Part shown: in pieces, positions 37,736-49,282 of the stretch
Layout: every line of letters starts with the position of its first letter
How positions within the stretch are numbered: position 1 is the stretch's first letter
From: Hypsibius dujardini
Lineage: Eukaryota > Tardigrada > Eutardigrada > Parachela > Hypsibiidae
Length of the DNA: 64,000 bases
Assembly (NCBI GenBank): GCA_001579985.1
Contig: LRSR01008821.1
Coordinates: 81,667 to 145,666, forward strand
Direction of reading: 5' to 3'
Translations under genes and position numbers: made by a program
The notes under the pieces: generated by a model
Seen by the model: the letters and a program-made list of their open reading frames with translations, nothing else
The model's database searches: none
What the model was told of the DNA's origin: nothing

Positions 37736-38084
37736 TTATCGGAACGGTTTTTGCGTCGGAAGTTTAGTCGCGCCTGCTACTGTCGTCTTAGTAATGGTGC
37801 CCGGAGTAGCGGTACCGGTCACACTTGCAACTCGCGCAACCAGCCTTTTGGAAATAAGGTTCAGTTGTTTTTTGTTTGCCAATGGAGCTGCTCCTGTAAA
37901 CAAAATATTCAATTTAAATTTTGGTCGGTTAAGGCACTAACTGTTACTTTATTACGTTGATTCTGGAAAACAATATGTGTTTGCGGATTTGCTTCCGATG
38001 TTTTCTTCGGAATTGCGCTGACATTCACACACGCATACATCATGAAATGATCAGTAAGCATGACAATTTAATACAATGATCCAT
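37736..38084 (-). pseudogene. KPFR-tail secreted peptide, pseudogene copy 2
   Basis: Exon 1 runs 38084-37956 and exon 2 runs 37894-37736, with the family's intron position kept. The conserved tail is nearly perfect (RVASVTGTATPGTITKTT, LPTQKPFR, stop). However, a one-base loss in the signal-peptide region and a one-base gain after KKQL (near 37860) break the frame. It is therefore a young pseudogene, or a gene with assembly errors. Confidence 0.75.
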
Positions 38085-39518
38085 TTGGCGGATAAATATT
38101 GGACTGCGTTAGTAATTTATTCACAAATATTTGTGCGAGATTGTTTCATCTGTTTCTCATATTAATACACGTGCCGTCTGTTAAGAAGAAAGTAGGAAAA
38201 ATTTGAACTCAAAGAGACAGAGCCAAAGTAAATGAAAATCTAAGTCCTGCCTATGGCGTTTTTGTGATCGAAGACACAAAATATGGATAATAGTCAAACC
38301 CATTTATTTATAGGAAGATGTTTAGCGTGACATAAAGGTGTTAATAATGTAATAATATACTATTAAAAGTGTTCTGAAACCACATGAACTCCATAAAAAA
38401 TCGCAGCTTGACCTTCTACCGTCGTGGGAATTTCATTCAGTTAATTTTAAAGATTAAATTAACACTTCAGTGATTTGCTTCTCAATGCATAGCGTCCTCA
38501 CTTAGTTTTCAATTTTAACTAGTACAGACCAAGTTTCTAAGGGGCGACGATAGGTTTTATCTTTACGCATAAATGCTTGTCCGTCTGTGGCATCTAAAAC
38601 ATCAATCATTGATGGATCGATCAATCGAAAAACCTGAACTAAATGGATTGTGTTCAATCTTGTTAATCCACTCGCAGACTATCACGCAGCTGAGCAGGGC
38701 CAATGAAAGATTATTCCGGGGATTGCGTCCCCGAGCGCTCCTTTTTCTTTTATTATGCACACAGTTCGCTAGTTTCGTACTCCGATATTATTAAATTACG
38801 CTAATCAAATATTAATTAAAACCAAATTTGCTGACCGTAGAAATGAATAAAAACGTTTCGGACTCTCCATATCTTGATTGATGCTAATTTGAGGGGTCAT
38901 CCAGATGCATTCAATCAACTCCATTAATCCAAACGCTCCAATCAAGTTTGGATTACGTCTCAAGACAGTCATATATCAGACCAAACAATAACTGCTTCAT
39001 TTTTGTATGAAGATTGGGTGCCGATCATGAGCGGTTTATACGTGTACACTCTGAACAAAATACTAAAGCTTTATACTTTGCAGGGTCACGCACAATTTTC
39101 ACCGGAATTTACCAAATCAATTGGGCAAGATCGCAATGCAGTTCTACTTACAACCACACGTTTCGATGAATTTGTAATAGATTTTCAAAACAAAATTTAG
39201 TTTTTCATTAAACTGCAACGTCTTTCATTATCACATGGACACACAAATTTTGATTCGAAATATTGGTCCAACGTCTTCTGAATTTATCAATATATACCGT
39301 TTTATTGTTCACCGCGTGAATGCGTGCCCTTGGATTTGCCCAGGTCTATGGAAGGGAGCAGGATCTCTTGGACAGAATACGGCTTAACTGGGTCTGTCGC
39401 TTTCTATAGATGAAATACAGCACCGTTACATACTGTTACATGCAGTTGTCTTGTGGTAGCGGTACGAATAAGATTCGTTACTGGGAGTCGGGAATTCACC
39501 GATATTAATGAGGTTAAG
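38085..39518. other. No gene seen
   Basis: No supported gene. Sequence at about 39230-39330 resembles 41050-41170, part of the tandem duplication that includes the gene D region. Confidence 0.35.
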
Positions 39519-39836
39519 ACACTGGAATGGGTCACTTGTCTTTCTTGTACCCTGGAATGGGCCACCCTGGAATCAAAACTTCTACACACGTTTTGATTAT
39601 TACTAAGTTCCTAAGCGACAAAGAATAATTGATCACCCGGTGGAATGCGTATCACATATGAAAAAAAGTTGCGGAACATGTTTGAAAACGAAATGATTGG
39701 ACAGTTGGAAAAAGCTCACTATAGCGGACGCTGACCATGCAGTGACTCTTCTGTTTTCGATCATTTGCGACAGAACGCCTCCTGCCGCCCGGTGGCCTAT
39801 TCCAAGGTACGGAAATTCAAGTGGCCCATTCCAGTA
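39519..39836 (-). mobile_element. TGGAATGGGCCAC MITE, copy 2 (inverted)
   Basis: Reverse-complement copy of 29694-30021, with matching ends (CACTGGAATGGGTCAC and its inverse GTGGCCCATTCCAGT) and matching interior (CTGCCGCCCGGTGGCC). It interrupts one arm of the 39-42 kb tandem duplication. Confidence 0.8.
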
Positions 39837-40447
39837 CCGTTTCCTCATACTTCAATCGTAAAGTGCAGGTTCTTCACAATTTCAACGAAAACCTAAAGGC
39901 ACGTCTGGTCTTCTCAGATTCCGAAGTGATATCTTTGTGCGTAATAAGCTATTATATATAGGCTGTTATATATATTTTTTGTATATAATATATAAAAGCA
40001 ACAGTGGACAAACTCTAAAAAGAAACCTTTGGAAAGGCAGGGTTGCCAAACAAAAATTATGCATGTATGAATGTTATGGTTGCCAAGTGGGACGATTTAT
40101 TCATTTTTCCGTTATTTGAACGCACTGCTTAAAAATAACTAAATTATCTTCAAAAAAGCTAATTAAAGAAATACGTGAGTTGCCTTTGGTAGATGTTAGG
40201 CAGCGTTGTTGATTTGAATGAAATATTATTTGAAACATCAGTTGATTTCGATGTAGATGTCCGTATTTGTATCAATCTGGAGTTCCTTGTTGGTCATGTA
40301 CATTATTTACACCCGGAAACAATCAGATGTTATAGACTACGAAAAGCTAATAATCATTTCGGTCAAAGCGACAATTGAAAGAGATTTTATAATAATAATT
40401 TATCGCTTTTTGATTATGCTGCTCCTGCAAAGCTTTGAAATTTTGCT

Positions 40448-41030
40448 CCTAGCAAATTGCATTAAACCTTCCGAGTGTATTGCAAGTGGAGTCATAAGTA
40501 ACCTGAAAAAGGTAAAAGACAGATACTGAGCGCAGCTTGCTTTGAGTCTTTATCCAAGCCTGGCTGGTTACTAAGCACTGTTAATTCAGAAAATCTTTAA
40601 GCCGGTGGCGTACACATAACCGGTAAATCACGTTATCTTAGAGAATAAAGTGCGACTTTGCTCCATCTCCCGTTACTTACAGTGATTCCACTAATTATTC
40701 CGGTTTAGAATGAAGGGGCGCTTCCATCTTTTGTAAAGGTCCGAGTCAATATGCTACTGGTCCTGGATGGTGTAACCGGGGGGGGGGGGTTGAACGGGCC
40801 CGCTTCGAGCATTACGATGCCGCAATTACGAAACAAGTATTACAATAAAATAATCCTTCAGGGGTTATTGTGGCGGGAGCTACAATTGTGCAGCCAGCAG
40901 CGTCCCTCAGCCTTCCCCTGCTAATATAAAAACTATTAGCGGCGAGGCCGATGTAAGCTAAAAGCATCTAATTGTGCTTGAATACAAGTATTTGAGTCAG
41001 GATTGGACCATCCCCCAGGTGTGATTAATG
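40448..41030 (-). pseudogene. Third paralogue of genes C/D, truncated and decayed
   Basis: Exon 5 is preserved (minus strand near 40507-40448: acceptor, VTYDSTCNTLGRFNAIC, stop). A badly decayed exon 4 (about 41030-40680) keeps QAQLDA, TIVAP-like codons and GIISGIT with its splice donor, but has several stops and a long G run near 40780. Exons 1-3 are absent. Its 3' flank matches that of gene D, so it arose by tandem duplication. Confidence 0.75.
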
Positions 41031-42010
41031 TTGTTTATTAATACGCGTGTCACTCAATACCAAACGGACACGCAAGTTAAATTTCCTAAAATTATTCCTA
41101 ACTAGTCAGTTTGTCCAATGTTTTCAGAATCTGTCAACTATACCGTTTTAGTTTTTAGTGTATGAATTCATGCACTACAATGTGACTGACTGAATTTAAA
41201 AGAGCAAGATATCTTGGCTAGAATTTGACCAAACGTAGTTGGTTACTAAGCCACTTGTCACCTCCAGAGCAATATATATATTAGCAAATATTTTTTTCGT
41301 TTAAAATGACGCCGAATTTTCGAGTTTTTCTGCTATGCAAAAAATCGAATTGAAGATTTGTTGAACGGTAACATGGTAGTTCTATGATTCCTACAATCGG
41401 TGTACCTAATGACAAACATTTGTTGCTGAAGTCTAGGACCTGGACTTCCCACAATCCCAAAAGAGCGATTCTTTACAATTTTAAGAAAAAAATATGGGCA
41501 CGCCTGGTCCTCTCAAAGTTTGAAGTGATAACTTTGTGAGGTTCTCCTCCAACTGGGAATTCAATGAAAAAGCCTATCAAATAGAGTGGAGTTGTGGAAA
41601 AAGGTTGCAATTTGAGAGAAACCAAACATCCACACTTTCGACTTTTCAATAAGGGAGCTAAATTTGCTATTTGTTTTTGGTTTTCCATTTCCATGAAACT
41701 ATTAAATCTCCAATACAGCTAATTAAAACGTTACGTTTGTTTGATAGTTGCCTTTTGTGGATAATGTGCAGGGGTTAATTATGCAAATTGAATAATATTT
41801 GAAGTATAAGTTGACCTTAACCTACTGTAACCTTTTTACTTGTACGTATCTACATTTTCTTGGTCATGTACATTATTTATATTCAAAAATGATGAGACAT
41901 CATAAACTTGGTAGCATCAATTTCTGTCACAGCAACGGTGAAATGTTTTTTAATAGGATAAATATCGCTTGCTGAGGATGCGGGTCATTCCAAACATCGA
42001 GATCTTGTTC
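41031..42010. other. Duplicated 3' flank of gene D
   Basis: Blocks such as GGCACGCCTGGTCCTCTCAAAGT and TTGGTCATGTACATTATTTA match the flank of the third paralogue at 39870-40320. No gene is seen. Confidence 0.5.
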
Positions 42011-44206
42011 TTAGCATGTAATGTTGAACGCCCCGAGTGTGTTGCAGGTAGAGTCGTAAGTGACCTGAATAAGAAAAACAGATAGATACTTAGCACAAAT
42101 TCTTTTGTATCAATTTATCTGCGTTATCAAACGTTGGTGATCTATTAATTTTCCAAGCGAGTGATGTACAAAAGACTGCTTAAGTGACTGCGCGCCATTT
42201 ACTTACAGTGATTCCGCTAATAACTCCAGTCTGGAAAGCAGGGGCGGTTCCGTCAATCGTGATAGTTTGAGTGAACGTGCTACTTGCATCACACGGTGTA
42301 ATAAGTGTTGGACCTATAGTTCCACCGGTAAGGATACTGGCCGGAAGTGCTATACAAGTATTACAATAAGATAGTGTTTTAGCGGGATTTGCGCCAACTG
42401 CACAACCAGGGTCCAACGTTCCTCGGGGGGGGGGGAAGTTCTTGGTAAAAAAGTACCAGCGGGGAGGCCGATGGAAGCTGCAATAGCATCTAATTGTGCT
42501 TGATTATAAAGGATTGGATTGTTTGCGGCCGTATTGGCCACTCCGCCCGCAGGAGTGACACATCGATCGAATACGCATTGAGAGACTTGACTCCCCCTGG
42601 CGAAAAATTCAGGATTCCCAGTCTGTCGGTCGAAGATGTAACATTGGCCGAGGTCACCGGATCCAGTAAAAGCTGTCACAAAAGGACAAAAACTATTGCC
42701 CGGACCAAGGCCTGTAGGGTCAATGGCAGTTCCAGTAAGCGGGTTAACCGCATCCCAATTCACTCCATTTATCAGGAGCTCGTTGTTGCAAGCCTGCAAC
42801 GGCGAACCTTTAGTCGTCATTGTGAGATTTTTTAAAATTGCGCCAATATGTAAAATGTATGCGGAAAATATGAAACACCGCATGGAGAGGGATAGCAATG
42901 CAGGTTTTTACATCTATCTGCTTCTGACCCGTTTCAGCAAGTTTTATTTTATCAACAATTTTCATTGGTTCTGTTTGGTTCTGATTAACCGATTACATCC
43001 TGCAAAATATTTTGCTGATCCTTCACATTTGTCAAGATTGATCATTGGTGAGCTTGATAGCTCCACCCGCGAGCTGGTCATTAACACTCTTGGCGGGTCG
43101 GATGGATAAGGCTAATTCTAGCTGATCAAGAAGAAGACGGGGAATACCGAGAATAATAGATCGGGTGAACTCATCAATTTGGTGGGTTAAGTAGCTCAGA
43201 CAAAGTGACCAGAACGGACAGTGTCGACAGGGCGGACAGGGTGGGCAGGGTAGACCCGGGAGACAAGGGTGCAGGAATGTATTGTTTCTGCCCGTCTCTC
43301 TGCTCATTCTTGTGTAAATGCTTGTTTTAGGAGGGTGGAAATATGAAATGGTGGCATGAGGATACTAAGATACAGTACGATGCTGTGCCGTGCGTTGACC
43401 TCATTAAGAAGGAGAAAGCCCTCACCTGTCCCAAACGATGGGGACCCCCAACGGTATCTTAAAAATATCTCGCAGCACTTACCGTATAGCTAACATTTGT
43501 ATACCCTCCGAGATACGGGGTTCCAAGACCAATGCAAACCGAAAAACTTTTCGGACCCACTAAATACATAGTGCAGGTGTAGATTTTTGCCTAAAAGAAC
43601 GGAGCCGTTATTTTTTTGCTATCTAAATTTCCAGAACTTGCACTCACGGTAAAAAAAACGGGATTGGACGCTGCCCCCGTAACCCTGTTGATCAATACGA
43701 CTGAATAGACTTGTGTGACATCAATATTTTCCGGCCCTGCCACTCCAACTTGGATATATCCAGTGATCGGGTTATAAGAGAGATAAGACGTAGTTCCTGC
43801 GGCTGATTGTGAGCTAGAACTTACGACTTGGACGTCGACATAATAATTCGTACTGGGAGTAGGAATCTAACAAAATGAACAAGTTGAAATGGTAGTTCAA
43901 ATGTAAATGTATTCGCATACTTACAATAAATTGTGGACCCTGGACGAGATCTCCAACTTTGCTGCACGGGACAACGACTGAACTAGTTCCTGTATTGACA
44001 AGAGTTGGCTTTGAGCAGTAAGTAGCTGCACATGAGGCATTAGCTGCGGCATTGGTGAGGCGGTAACAGTTACTACACGCAAAAGCCGACGTCGTGACCG
44101 ATGCAGTACGATTGTAAGTTGTACAGGTCGCTCTTCCTTGCAGAAAACCTAATGCAGCGCCCGCATTAATGGCTAAAATAACGGCGCTAATTAAAAAGAT
44201 TTTCAT
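42011..44206 (-). CDS. Gene D: paralogue of gene C, with a frameshift at a G11 tract
   Basis: The exons on the minus strand are 44206-43925, 43866-43648, 43590-43483, 42793-42207 and 42064-42011, mirroring gene C exactly except for a longer third intron (689 nt). Signal peptide MKIFLISAVILAINAGAALG; Cys-rich exon 1; module exon 2 (YNPITGYIQ, VTQVYSVVLINRVTG); exon 3 KIYTCTMYLVGPKSFSVC; exon 4 CYIFDRQTGNPEFFARG and, downstream, PASILTGGTIGPTL; exon 5 VTYDSTCNTLGAFNITC. Exon 4 is 587 nt, not a multiple of three. The frame is lost at the homopolymer at 42425-42435, and the downstream frame continues to match gene C. This is either a recent inactivating slip or a sequencing error. Confidence 0.7.
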
Positions 44207-44275
44207 TTTTGTGCAGCCAATGTTAATACTTGAACTGACCACTCACATTTGCTACACTACTCGGTAACGCAGGTC

Positions 44276-44284
44276 TTATATTTA
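44276..44284 (-). promoter_or_regulatory. TATA box of gene D
   Basis: AATATAAG lies about 70 bases before the start codon, in a context conserved with gene C. Confidence 0.55.
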
Positions 44285-45900
44285 GTTTAAGCCTGATCAG
44301 CATTTCTAGAATTTGAAAATGAGAGCAACGACCACTTATTCTGTATGCGGAGTGTCTTCTGACAAAGTGGCACATGCCGTTGTCCTCGAAGAGCAATGCT
44401 TCCATTACTGCCGAAGATTTATAAATAGCTCCATCGTATTTTCAAAATATATTTATCTTTAGCTCTACACGTACTGTGATACTTGAGTTTACTTTCGGAC
44501 ATCTTCATTCAAACCTAATTCTGCGCAAAACAGACCCAAGGAGAATTTTATATGGGAGGAAACAAGATTCACATCGTTTTGCAATTTTTCGAAGAACATT
44601 TATCATTTAAGATTGGCCGAACATAGCTCTGAAAAATGGCTCAGACGAACTCGCCAAAACTGATGAATTCGTATTTCGCAGAGGCATACTGATTGTTGCT
44701 CTGATTGTGGAGCTGCAGATCCCTCGAAAAAGTTCATTAGGGGACTATAAAAGACGACCGCCAAGCTTGTGGACCTCAAGCAAAATGTGCGTCGACCCCA
44801 CGGAGTTTGGCAGACTCATCGCTTTCCACAAAACCCATGCGTACACAATCAATTCACTGCGCAAAACATTTTACACAAAGATTTGGTAAATCAGCATAAA
44901 CACTGTCAAAAAATCACTCCCTACAACAAATGTGGCGTATTATCCAAACATTACACTCATCAATAAATAATGAATCATATATAAAAACAGTTCCAAGTGT
45001 TTGGTACTTTCAAAACCATGATGTCTACAGGAAACTAGAAACATCGTGAAAACACATAAGCAAATTCTCTAACAAATACGTAAAACATGGTACGTCTAAT
45101 TTATATAATTCTAATCATAGCATGATTTGAGATATATTCTCATGAGTTCAAGATTTCTTTGAATTCTTTTAACACTGTTCAAAATCATTGCAGAGACGGA
45201 GACCTAATAATGTTTCTGCACTGCCAATGATATCAATTAAAACTTAATTAAAATCTTATGTTCTTTTTCTTAACAAGCTGTGGGTTTGTAAGTTTTCAAA
45301 ATCAATCAATTTTAAGCAAAAGTAAAAGTATGCAGTAGAAAAATATATTTTAACTTCGTGGTCAAGTTTTTGTTTTTTCCAGTTCTACTCCTGATGGCAC
45401 CAATTTTCAGGACCGAAAAAAACTCCTGATCTTGATCTTGCCATCGGATGATTATTGTTAATTTTTGCAGCTGATCTGGCCCCAAACTTGCATGCCACGG
45501 ATCTGTTCTCAACTTTCCCACTTTCTTACTACTGACTACTTCAGACTGTCTAAGTGCTTCTACCTCTTCAACAGCTTTGGTCGATCATTGTTTCCGCATT
45601 TCTTTGAGACCCTTTCCGACTCTGCAGGTGCAGGGAAATCCAGATCCATAATGAGCCATTTTCAGTTCCTTTGCGTTGTGGCCCAGTTCCGCACCGTTTT
45701 TCTCCTGAACAACTTCACAATTTCAGCACCTTCACTCAGCTGGTCACATCATTATCAAAGTCCCTTAACCTTTCCGATTGCTCTAGCTAGAATACTGTCG
45801 TTCTCTGTATTGAGGCGATCGTCGACGTATAAAAAATAACAACCCGATGCGTCGTCCACAAGACCAACAAAGATCTCATTTTCCCAAATTTTTTATCTTT
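44285..45900. other. No gene seen
   Basis: AT-rich intergenic DNA. An open frame at 45465-45839 (+) and its minus-strand counterpart lack recognisable domains. Confidence 0.35.
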
Positions 45901-45904
45901 TCCG

Positions 45905-47361
45905 ATGCCACTCTTCAGCACCCTCCCAAATAATTTTTGTCGTCGTATCCACCGGCCACGTCAGTCTAGCATTTCTTTGAACATCATTGCTAGCGGAAGC
46001 CAGAAGACAGCCTCGACGCTCTGTTTTGCAGTTTTCGCAGGTCATCGTTGTCTGGTTTTGGACTGGTTTCCGACAACAGACGCCCGTAGATATCATTCGC
46101 CCGTCACAAGGAAAGCACTGCCTGCTTTACTGCCCAAGCCAACGACACCAACCGACAGCGCGATCCTCTTGCACCATCGACAGCAGCACACCACACCAAC
46201 ATACTTTTCAACGAAACTCAGCCAATATCGGAACTTCAATCAGCTTATCCGACGCGTCCCCAAGTCAGCCCTCTTTTCCGCCACAGATTCACTGACTATC
46301 CGAATTCCGCTTTCCGTGAGCCGTGGTGGGCCAAGAGAATGGGAACGTTTATTGTTGTTCGCCTGTGTAGCCTTTTCCTTCCCGGCGGCAAAAGTAAAAA
46401 CGTCCAATCTCACTGGCGACGCTGGAGAATCAAATTTTGGTTCGCACGGCCGACATTGTCACTGTCCGCAACCAACCCAACCGTCCACTGGCAACGTGTA
46501 CAACGACGAAATTGCAGAAAGCCGTTGTCAAAACGATGGACGACGGTGACGTTTCTGAAACCGCACGCTTGCTCTCACCCGAAGATGCCGCATCACATAT
46601 AACCCCTGAAAATGGTCAGCTGTGCTTCGAAAGGAAGCAAGCAGACCACGATGCTGTATATCCAATAGCCCTAACCGATGAAGAATGTTCGCCACTCTCT
46701 GTCACAACTACGAAAGTTTGGGCAGCCATCGCATCGTGATGCTTACCGTCATACTAGGTGGGAAGTGCTAGCCGAAATCTGACTCTTTTGATAAGAAGCG
46801 TGCTGACTGTCACCGCTTGATATTGGCAACGGGAAATCTGGTTCGGCATCAGCAGCTGGAATACGGGACGTTTAGTGGTACGGAAGCTGTGTTCAACGCC
46901 ACAATGACGCTTTTATGGGAAGAAGCGGAGTCACAGATCATAGTGACGTTGAACTTCAAAAACGCTTTCATTACAGTGATCGTGCCAAGATACTGCATGC
47001 CACACGGGCTTATTTGTCAAACTACTCGGCCTTCGTTTGAAAAATGTGTCGAAACTCAAAGCACCTCTTTTTCGACGATTTTATTCTTCGGTCATAATCT
47101 AGTGCGCAACAAGGCGACCGGCTGGGCCACTGCTATTTTGCCTCATAACCCGCCAGTTGGCCGTGCTATACGTTTGTGCCCGAAAGCCGGGTGTTTGGGG
47201 ATGGTACTATGAGCGACACTAAGAGCGTGGCGGTGCACAACCCACGGCTTGTGGCAAAGATAAGCAAACAGATTTTGCTGGAGCATAGTATGTCGAAGCA
47301 TAAGGCTTTTGCTTTTGCAGCTGATGCAGTTGGAGGGGAAAGCACCTCAACCACCATCTAA
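45905..47361 (+). mobile_element. Non-LTR retrotransposon remnant (reverse transcriptase)
   Basis: The clearest part begins about 46520: KAVVKTMDDGDVSETARLL, then TTTKVWAAIAS, matching the pre-RT region of LINE-like ORF2 proteins. Next are QQLEYGTFSGTEAVFNATM and IVTLNFKNAF (RT motif A, usually vDf.NAFN). QQGDRLGHC corresponds to QQGDPLGP. SRVFGDGT stands where the catalytic YLDDGT is expected, so the Asp pair is damaged. Stops and frameshifts interrupt it. The region 45905-46520 is open in overlapping frames and may be the decayed N-terminal zinc-binding part. Confidence 0.7.
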
Positions 47362-47963
47362 AACTTTGATTTGCCATCGAATTCCAAGCAGTGAAGGCCT
47401 GTCGCTGTTCTGAGCGTTAATGCCATGTAAGCCAAAGCTACGTTCTGCCTTTGGCCAGACAATTAAAGATCTTACAGGGCCAACAGGGGCACTGAATTCT
47501 TAAGAATAACTTCACTTCGCAGGAGTCATATAGGTGACGAATTATCATTAGCTTTTTTGTTGATGTTATGGTGCATTTATTGTACTGCATCACGGGCTGA
47601 TAGAGTGAATAAACAATTATTGGGAGTAAATCTGCAAATAATTACCACATCAAAAGCTGTTTATAAATAACCGATCATGAGTCCCATCTGTCTACTCTTG
47701 TTCGGTCACTGATAAAACTACTTAGAGCACCGATGCCTTAGACAATCTACGGACGGACAATCTACAAGCCTGTTCCCATTTCAGAGTTTTGTTTTCGCTA
47801 AAACAATGTTGCGCTTTTTTGTTTAAACCTACACATCAGCTCACGCCCGGTATTTTCGTAATTCTTAGTGTCCGTGCCCCTGATATTTTGTTTCTTTGCA
47901 CATTTGTGTCTAATTTTTTCACTCAGAGCTTCATCGGAAAGGTCCTAGCGGTATGTCTGATGA
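47362..47963. other. No gene seen
   Basis: No supported open frame or repeat. Confidence 0.3.
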
Positions 47964-48491
47964 CTATCTGCAAATTAGAACAAACAAACACAAAAAACTA
48001 ACATAATATCGAAATCTCAGAAAGTGGCTAGTCACAAAGTACACAAAATTAAGTGTGCGGAATGCAGTTCCTGCTTCCATTCCAACAATGAAAATTTGCA
48101 ACACGCCCTTAAATGTAAGTGTGCAGCTGCTGATATCAAAAGAAATATATTCAGTCAAAAGGTCACGGTTTCCGGTGAAAAATCTGTCAAGCGGAGAGTG
48201 TGAATAAAAAGTATGGTAGTATTCGACATGGGTCAAGGGCGCGAGTTCTATTCTGACTTTTGGTCTTGAAATTGAAAAGAACCGGCTGACAAGAAGGGTA
48301 GAGGAGCCCCTTATGAGCGTGCGATAATATTTCTTGGATACGAGCGTCTCTTTATGGACCCGAACAACTTCGCCTATATAATGGATAAGAATAGCTGGAA
48401 TGGATGCCGGCGTAATAAGCGTGCAGAGTATCAGACGGAGACACGCGGATGAGTATACCGGTGGACTTGTAGACAAACATACCATTATCAA
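47964..48491 (-). CDS. Unidentified 175-codon open frame
   Basis: This is one of the longest frames outside repeats and transposons. It starts with a hydrophobic stretch (LRLILCTLITPASIPAILIHYIG), has a mixed middle (YYHTFYSHSPLDRFFTGNRDLL, SFDISSC) and ends with an aromatic-rich hydrophobic stretch (NFVYFVTSHFLRF). It could be an exon of a membrane protein, but I recognise no domain. The minus strand reads TTTGCAG as it leaves the frame, which might be an acceptor. A chance frame is possible. Confidence 0.3.
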   Translation of the reverse strand: MIMVCLSTSPPVYSSACLRLILCTLITPASIPAILIHYIGEVVRVHKETLVSKKYYRTLIRGSSTLLVSRFFSISRPKVRIELAPLTHVEYYHTFYSHSPLDRFFTGNRDLLTEYISFDISSCTLTFKGVLQIFIVGMEAGTAFRTLNFVYFVTSHFLRFRYYVSFLCLFVLICR

Positions 48492-49199
48492 AAAAGCGAC
48501 GGGGTCTCATGCAATTACAGATTGTGCTAAAAGTCGTCTGTCATGTACTCCCGCAACCTGTGGGACAGATAGCGCAGTGATGCTTTATGCGGTATGCCAT
48601 ACAGTATGTGCTAGAACACAAAGAAACAAAAAAATATTTAACAGATTTGGTTATGATGATCTAAGAAGCTTGACCATTCAGTCATAATTCAGCCCATACT
48701 CCCTTACGCAAGATGCGTTGCGCCTTGACTGTTTTACGCATAGGCGTCCCTGTTTCGATGCCTGTTTTCTGTGCGACTTCTCGCTTAGGCAGAGTTCACC
48801 CGTCTCAAGAGTAAGTTATACGATGTTTAGCGCGCATTCCGCCGACACCTGCATCTTACAATAGGAATGGTGTACGCGTAATGAACAGATAATGTGCATA
48901 AAACATGGCAGAAGAAGGCCTAGTTAAAGTTGGAATTTATGATGACCGTGAGCCAGCGATTGGAAGGAGTCAGGGTTCAGGCTTTGTTAACTACACCTAT
49001 TTCAGTAAATACCAAATTATTGACACTCTTATGCAATGGCTGAACATCTTACTATGAATAAACCACGTTTGACTTTTGCCCAAGTTTCGTTTGTCGGATC
49101 ACCAAAACCATTTGGTATGCCTGTAGGAACTATATTCTTTGGCCCTTTCCCATGGAATTCCAAATGTATCCTACTTCCGGATTAGCAGATGCAGCGCAT
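48492..49199. other. Upstream region of the peptide gene
   Basis: No gene is seen other than the promoter of the following peptide gene. Confidence 0.35.
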
Positions 49200-49208
49200 G
49201 TATAAATG
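49200..49208 (+). promoter_or_regulatory. TATA box of peptide copy 3
   Basis: GTATAAATG lies 75 bases upstream of the start codon at 49283, similar in sequence and spacing to the TATA boxes of the other secreted genes. Confidence 0.5.
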
Positions 49209-49282
49209 CAAAAAAAAATGTCAAGCAAATTCAAATACATTTTTGAGCTAATTAATAATACAGACAAAAATCTACCCACAAA

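Noticed and set aside
37727-37960. Plus-strand 77-codon open frame
   Set aside because: It is antisense to the second exon of peptide pseudogene copy 2.
37736-38084. Reading this peptide copy as an intact gene
   Set aside because: Careful reading shows an extra base after KKQL and a missing base in the signal region, so the frame is broken twice.
45905-46549. 214-codon frame as a distinct host gene
   Set aside because: Low-complexity Ser/Thr/Pro translation that leads directly into LINE-like reverse transcriptase in another frame; more likely the decayed N-terminal part of that element.
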